Shown here: positions 58,494-64,000 of the stretch, one piece after another
Numbering within the stretch: the first letter of the stretch is position 1
Layout: each line of letters starts with the position of its first letter
DNA from: Rosa chinensis
Lineage: Eukaryota > Streptophyta > Magnoliopsida > Rosales > Rosaceae
Assembly: GCF_002994745.2 (NCBI RefSeq)
Contig: NC_037094.1
Location: forward strand, 42,917,139-42,981,138
Length of the DNA stretch: 64,000 nucleotides
Direction of reading: 5' to 3'
Program-made: the position numbers and the translations under genes
The notes under the pieces: model-generated
Databases searched by the model: none
What the model was told of the DNA's origin: nothing
Seen by the model: only the letters and a program-made list of their open reading frames with translations

Positions 58494-59330
58494 TACCGAG
58501 TATTCTTTTGGTCTAATATTAATTTTTCCACATTTACAACAGAAATGTTGTCGGAATTGTAAAATGGTTGATAATCTTATATATCATGTCGTATATGAAG
58601 TAATTACTACAAATAGAACACAAATTACCACTTTTACATTAATTCTTGTGAGTTGTGGTAAAATGCGTAGTCATTATAGTAATTAATCATTTCATTAATG
58701 ATAAAACCATAAAGATACCACTCTAAATTTGTTGTCACACTTATTATATTGCCCACAAACTAGTACTTCAGTTTAAGTGAAGTAATTACTACAAATAGAA
58801 CAAAAATTACCGTTTTCATATAAATTGTTGTGGATTGTGGTAAAATGCATGGTTATTGAAGTAATTATTTCATTAATTATAAAAACATAAAGATTTACCA
58901 CTCTGACAACAAATTTGTTGTCACACTTGTTAAACTGTCCATAAACTAATACATTGATTATAGTTAAAGTAATTACTACAAATAAAAAAAAATTATCGCT
59001 TTTACATCAATTATTGTAGTTTGTGGTAACGAAAGTAATTACGACTTCGATGATGAAAATTACACTATAATATTCTAATTACACAAGGGAGAACTTCATT
59101 ATACTAATGAGGACATATGTGTTTTTAGTCAAAATATAATGATTTACCTATATGGTAACACATTGTGGTAATATTTGTAAATTGGTTCAAAAAGTAGTAA
59201 TATTAACTAGTTGTACACAAAGTAGTTACTACATCTAAAACAAAGATTATATATTTTTACACTAATTGTTGTGGTTGTCGTAAAATGTATATAAAGAGAA
59301 TTATTTTTGGTAAAGGAAAACTACTAATGG
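58494..59330. repeat. Degenerate tandem repeat of about 190 bp
   Basis: GTAATTACTACAAATA-type starts occur at about 58600, 58792 and 58979, and a weaker one (gtagttactacatcta) at about 59223, each followed by 'attacc..ttttaca' and 'ttgtggtaaaatg'-like blocks. First periods are 192 and 187 bp. Related sequence precedes the MITE at about 56430-56510, so the MITE inserted into this array. Confidence 0.75.
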
Positions 59331-59461
59331 TATGATTAATTAGTAATAAAGACTACTTAACTAATAGTATTCAATGAGCCTAGTTAGAAGATTTTTTTTT
59401 TATTTAAAAGAAAAAATGTAATTTTCAATTGATAATCAAACATTAATTGACTAATCATATA

Positions 59462-60632
59462 TATATATATTTTTTTTGAGTAAATGAATATTTCATTGAT
59501 AATCACATGCCAGAACGGCACTTACAAATTTCCAAGAAAATAGGGAATCATGCACCATTCGCTTAAGACATTGAAGCTCACTTAAACAAGGAGCCTAATA
59601 AACTACAATATTTCCTACAAAGAGATAATTTTTTGAGAAAACTTTCTTTGCCAATGCGCTCAATTATGGTGCTCCAGAAGCTTCCATTATCAAGATGTAA
59701 AAGAAACATCATAATTGCAGACTAAAAAACCACCTAAACTTAGTTATTTGGAATAATCCTCTGGGATCCCAAATACGAAACCCTAGAGCACCAGAGGCCA
59801 TCAATTGGGTCCAAACCTGGGCAAAAAACCCCGTATCTTTCCCAATTGTTTTGGACACCCAAAACACTCCAAACAGTGTGGACCCCTAGACTACTTTGGG
59901 CAACCAGCCTGTTTTGGGCTTCCAGTTCGAATTGGGCACCCATCCATGAGAGAGCAATCCCTCATACTCAACCACCGCAATCTCAGCTTTCATCAAGACC
60001 ACCGCCGCTCCCTTCAGACTGTCTGCAACCACCGCCGTTGCGGTCAAGGTCTTGCCCATAGCACCACCATCAGATCGGGATTCGATCTTTGCAGATCGAA
60101 ATTTGGGCCCGGGAACCCCTCTGTTGCCACGATCGATTCATCAACTTTGCACAGCTAGCAGATCAAACTGCTGCTGTCAGCCACCATACAGGGTCGGTGG
60201 CCACTGACCATGTAAATGCAAGTCCCGTCCACTTGGCCTTCAAGTCACTCCACACAATTCCGGCCAGACCTCCTTGCCCAGATCTCCATAGTGATGATGC
60301 ACATCACCGGCCTTGAGCCGTGCTCTATTTGGTCGAATTTGACCAGAATCTCGACTGCGAACCTCTCTAGTTAATGTTCTCCAATGGAAGAGTCCGACGG
60401 TGGCAAAACCATCCTTCTTCCCAACAGCTGGTTGCGAGCTGGTCAAAATAGATTGGCGTTGAGTCACCGCAAGGAGGCAGCGAGAGGCGGAGAAGATTCC
60501 GCTTACTGGTGGCTCCAACTGGCGTTGCTTAGATCCCTAGCCATGGCCGCTAGGGTTCGCTAGAGTTTGGATAAGGTTGCGGCTAGGGTTCATAGATTCT
60601 ATTTAGGGTTCAAGTCTATGATTCAAAATTCA
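59462..60632 (-). mobile_element. Reverse-oriented retroelement or LINE-like insertion with 12-bp TSD
   Basis: The direct repeat ACTAATCATATA lies at 59450-59461 and 60633-60644. On the minus strand the insert ends in an A-rich tail (at 59480-59462, caaaaaaaatatatatat) preceded by 'tattcatttactc'. The interior is GC-rich near its 5' side (59940-60530) with frames open on both strands but no recognised domain. This fits an L1-mediated insertion, perhaps a 5'-truncated LINE; its GC-rich part resembles, in composition only, the LINE at 63171-64000. Confidence 0.65.
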
Positions 60633-60745
60633 ACTAATCATATAATTAATTAGTAATAAAGACCATTTAACTAATAGTTTGAAGGGGCTAAGGGTAAATC
60701 GGTTAACAAATTTTAAATATTTTGGACCATTGCATATATTACTAA

Positions 60746-61970
60746 GGATTAATTTCAGTTTACCCCCCTGAGGTTTAGGGGTGTCATCATTTCACCCCCT
60801 GTACTTTCAATTTTGAATTTTTACCCCCTAAACTTTCCAATTTCAATCAACCGTGTCCAATTTCTACTATTCCGTCCAAATTGGACATTAAGTTTAACTT
60901 TTGAGGGCTAAAATGGTCATTTCAACATAAAAAATTTAAAAAAAATTAAAAATTAAAAAAATAATTTATATTTTTTTTTATATTTTTTTTTTCCTTCTGT
61001 TTCTTCATTTTTTTAAAATTTTTAATTTATTTATTTATTTTGTCTTCAACCTATACGCCACAAGTTATAATAGGTTTATAAAAATAAAAATAAATACTCT
61101 ACGTGGTTGAAAGCCGCTCGCTGGTCTATGATATTTGTGATATATCTCTGATAAAGTGAAGAATTTTAGGATATATCCCCAATAAAGTGAAGAAATAATT
61201 TTACACTTTATCTGTAAATAAATATCTGTATATCCCAAATAAAGTGAAGAAATATCTGTGTAAAATCATTTTTGGTCTACGATATTTGTGATATATCTCC
61301 AATAAATTGAAGAATTTTATGATATATCCCCAATAAAGTGAAGAAATATCTGTAAAAAATGATTTTACACTTTATCTATAAATATCTGTATATCCCCAAT
61401 AAAGTGAAGAAATATCTGTGTAAAATCATTTTTTACAGATATTTATTTACAGATAAAGTGTAAAATTATTTTTTACAGATATTTCTTCACTTTATTGGGG
61501 ATATATCCTAAATTCTTCACTTTATCGGAGATATGTCACAAATATCGTAGACCAGCGAGCGGCTTTCAACTACCTAGAGTATTTTTTTGTTTTCATAAAC
61601 CTATTATAACTTGTGGTGTATAGGTTGAAGACAAAATAAAATAAATAAATAATAAATGAATAAATAAAACGAAGAAACAGAAAGGAGAAAAAAAAAACGA
61701 AGAAACAAAAAAAAAAAAAAAAAGCCAAGAAACCGAAAAAAAAAACTAAAAAACAGAAAAAAATTAAAAATGTATTTTTTTAAATTTTTTTATGTTGAAA
61801 TGACCATTTTAGCCCTCAAAAGTCAAACTTAACGTCCAATTTGGACGGAATAGAAATTGGACACGGTTGATTGAAATTGGAAAGTTTAGGGGGTAAAAAT
61901 TCAAAATTGAAAGTACAGGGGGTGAAATGATGACACCCTCAAACCTCAGGGGGTAAACTGAAATTAATCC
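60746..61970. mobile_element. Foldback-type MULE (1.23 kb), almost one complete palindrome, 9-bp TSD
   Basis: The ends GGATTAATTTCAGTTTACCC are identical inverted repeats for at least 20 bases. The perfect direct repeat TATTACTAA lies at 60737-60745 and 61971-61979. Inverted homology continues inward for about 550-600 bp on each side (blocks: 'caaccgtgtccaatttcta', 'agccgctcgctggtcta', 'ccccaataaagtgaagaaat'). Only a short centre near 61330-61420 is not clearly paired. The outer 190 bp match the TIRs of 22849-23827. There is no coding region. Confidence 0.93.
61120..61510. repeat. Repeated caataaagtgaagaaatatc units in the foldback centre
   Basis: The phrase ccaataaagtgaagaa or its inverse occurs at least eight times (for example near 61173, 61233, 61328 and 61396, and inverted near 61480), mixed with 'gatatatcycc' and 'taaaatcattttt'. 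These local direct repeats lie within the large inverted repeat. Confidence 0.82.
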
Positions 61971-61979
61971 TATTACTAA

Positions 61980-62356
61980 TCTAATAGTCCAAAATATTCA
62001 ACAAAGTGAGTGTATGCCAAACACCTAGGTACTTAAGAAAATTCGTGAAATTAGCACTTCTTTTTTTGCAAACCACATCCCTTCTATTCTGTTATGCACA
62101 TGTTTGTTGTGTAAAGCACTCACCAAAAGAATGTGGAAAGCTGAGTGGTTTATCAAAAGAATACGGTATAGTTTGCCAAAAAGGAGGATGTCAATCTCAC
62201 TAAAATTGCATATAGTATGTATTAGTATTCTTTCTGCGTCTTATTTGTAAAGACAACAATAGCAGTAGATGTATTTTTGGATCAAAACAGATTATACTCA
62301 TAAAGTATTATCCATCTCTTCACCAAACTACTTCATAATTGTCCAAATAATAGATA
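61980..62356. other. No recognised feature
   Basis: AT-rich flanking sequence with a short open frame at 62006-62203 that has no start context or domain support. It would be part of WAK intron 2 if that gene is complete. Confidence 0.4.
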
Positions 62357-62553
62357 CTAGCCTCATAGAATTGCAATGCATGTGTGGTTGGTGAAGATCC
62401 TTTTGTCACTCACTTCTTTACATTTATTTTTTTGTTTTTTATTTTACTAAATAACTATTTAAATTATTTCATTGTGATTTTTATTTTCTAGACTAAAATA
62501 ATTTTTACACAATTTATATTTTGATGAAGCCTGACCACTTCGTTTTATAGTAT
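62357..62553 (-). mobile_element. Tiny Helitron-like element II
   Basis: On the minus strand it begins TATACTATAAAACGAAGTGG (first TC lacking) and ends GAGGCTAG at 62357. It lies head-to-tail with element I with no spacer. Both share 'ttcatcaaaat' near the 5' side and 'tatgaggctagta' at the 3' end. No coding region. Confidence 0.45.
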
Positions 62554-62818
62554 ACTAGCCTCATACCTATGCAAGGCACGTGGTATTGTTGAAAAAAAAA
62601 TGTAAATGTTCTTGCACAATCATCTAAATTTTTACTTCTTCAATTTATTATATTGATGTTTTTGGCTTTTTAGTTTTACCATAGTAACCTTTATAGATGT
62701 TTTTTATGGGATCCTTTTTTATGTTATTTTTTTACTTATTTTAAAATGCATAATAGGCAACTCAAATTTTGATGAAGCTTTTGCCACTATAATTTTTGCT
62801 TTGGCTTCATAGTATAGA
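62554..62818 (-). mobile_element. Tiny Helitron-like element I
   Basis: On the minus strand it begins TCTATACTATGAAGCC after an A and ends GAGGCTAG followed by T, matching the Helitron TC..CTAG structure and A/T insertion site. It is 265 bp long, without coding capacity. The 3' hairpin is short (cgtgccttgcatagg region) and not strong. Confidence 0.5.
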
Positions 62819-63170
62819 TATGAGTGTTTCTATTGAGACCACCAAATATGCTCACTTGACCTCATTCTATTAAGAATTATTAAATAACGTATACAACCTA
62901 CTATAAAATTACTTTTAATGACAATAATTACACGAAAAAGATTCTTGCTAGACTTTCCAATTCAATAATATTATATTGCATTCTTTATTATTTTTCTTAT
63001 CTATTTTCATTTTCTAGTTACTACATACTCATTAAAGCATTTATATATAATTAATAAGAATTAAAACTATGATTATGATCATGTGACATAAAAATGTATG
63101 ATATACATGTTGAACGCATATTGGTGAGGGAAAACAAAATAAATCATATTATGACTTGAATCCAAATCTA
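62819..63170. other. AT-rich sequence without recognised feature
   Basis: No open frame or terminal motif of note between the Helitron-like elements and the LINE tail. Confidence 0.4.
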
Positions 63171-64000
63171 TCCATTTTTATTTTTTTTTGAAATGGAGCT
63201 GGTGTGGCTGCCCTCAAGCCTTGATTAATGAAATTGCATAATACATGGGGGGGACGTAGAGCCTGAACCCCATATTACAATAAGCATAAAGAGAACATCC
63301 TGAAATAATACTAGGATTCTCCATAAAATCTAGGTATTCTAACAAGCACCAATTAGCAAAGAGTGCATGAATGACTACTCTATTTGCTTTGACATAGCGG
63401 TGAGATACCGGAAAGATAACTCTATAACGAAGAAGCATCATTACAAATAGCACAACTTTCCCACTATATTGCCGCAGCATGAAAATAAATCCGGCGACAC
63501 TCAATTTCATCCTGCCACTAGGAGGTTGCGTCCATTTGATCAAACAAACAGTTCGCCGCCTCGCTAGGCCAGACAAGGCACACAGAGTGTGCATTCCTGG
63601 ACAACGCCCATTTCTCACTACCAAAAAACAGTGGGGACTTATTTCAGGCATGTAGCCACATTTAAATAGTAACAATAGAAAATAATAAAACATAAAACAA
63701 AAGGAAGTTGGGCCCAGAGCCCTAGCCCAGGCCCAACCCCTGCTCAGCCCAGTCCAAAAGTACAAGCTGCTGCGGTCACCTCGCCACAGTCCCGCAAGTT
63801 GGAACCAGTCCGTCCAACCACTGGCATCCAAACCACCGGCTTGAGCAAAACCAGACTGTCCCATCCTCTCTCCGCCCTCCCCAAAACGCCAGCGTGCATC
63901 ACTGCTATCCCTAACTACCCCTCTCCAAACGACACAAACCAGATCGAAAAACTCCGATCCGATCTGGGCCGCTTAAAAGCCTTCCTCGCACCACCAAGTG
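63171..64000 (-). pseudogene. LINE 3' end (RNase H-like region), broken and cut by the window edge
   Basis: On the minus strand the 3' end is an A-rich tract at about 63190-63171, preceded by 'gcttgagggcagccacacc'. Upstream, around 63540-63280, residues KWTQPPSGRMKLSVAGF followed in shifted frames by pieces such as CLLEYLDFMENP resemble the RVT_3/RNase H tail of plant LINEs (family: W..P..G..KLN.DG...). The long open frame at 63864-63214 does not follow one coherent domain, so it is treated as decayed. The rest of the element lies beyond the window. Confidence 0.6.

Noticed and set aside
63214..63864. 216-residue minus-strand open frame as a host gene
   Set aside because: Only part resembles LINE RNase H sequence and it changes frame. 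The A-rich tail and position fit a LINE end rather than a gene.

Overview
The window is AT-rich plant nuclear DNA, almost certainly from a flowering plant and most likely a eudicot. The evidence is a wall-associated-kinase-type gene, plant lineages of Ty3-gypsy and Ty1-copia elements, MuDR/Mutator, hAT, CACTA, PIF-like, Helitron, LINE and SINE sequences, and a captured fragment of a plant beta-1,3-glucanase. The species cannot be read from the sequence. No tRNA or rRNA gene, CRISPR array, operon or virus-like gene was seen.

Almost the whole window is nested transposable elements. Many could be delimited to the base by target-site duplications (TSDs). 690-7287 is a coding Mutator element (MULE) with a decayed MuDRA-type transposase. 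7437-8903 is a short non-autonomous MULE, followed by a 226-bp tandem repeat. 9775-14920 is a minus-strand gypsy LTR with a tRNA-iMet primer site, split by a 2.3-kb solo-LTR-like insertion. 15426-19871 is a decayed hAT element of the ZMYM1/DUF4371 type, carrying a MULE (15562-17022) and a tRNA-derived SINE (18053-18181). 20190-34800 is a mosaic of LTRs, with a MULE at 22849-23827 and a CACTA element at 29335-32544.

35066-36104 is an hAT-type element. It is followed by a LINE 3' end interrupted by a MITE, then by two nested MULEs (37291-39592 and about 37770-39342). The inner MULE holds a broken GH17 beta-1,3-glucanase fragment and a minisatellite. A Helitron-like segment ends at 40956 against a truncated minus-strand Tat-type gypsy element (40957-45226). 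About 46090-52675 is a MULE with two exon-like blocks, split by a 4.4-kb CACTA element (46886-51299). A copia 3' end lies just upstream of the only credible host gene, a WAK-like receptor (54035-56062). Only its extracellular exons are present. Its putative second intron holds an hAT MITE containing another MULE, a tandem repeat, a reverse-oriented retroelement insertion, a MULE that is nearly one complete palindrome (60746-61970) and two tiny Helitron-like elements. A LINE 3' end runs off the right edge.

The genes do not form a pathway. The window records successive insertions: six MULEs have exact 9-bp TSDs (one of them low-complexity A/T), the CACTAs have 3-bp TSDs, the hATs 8-bp TSDs, a solo LTR 5 bp, the SINE 15 bp and a retroelement 12 bp. 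No mobile element here has an intact transposase or reverse transcriptase. I found no convincing new biological system. The best leads are the palindromic MULE, the gene-fragment captures, the minisatellites shared by related MULEs, and the WAK-like gene without a visible kinase exon.
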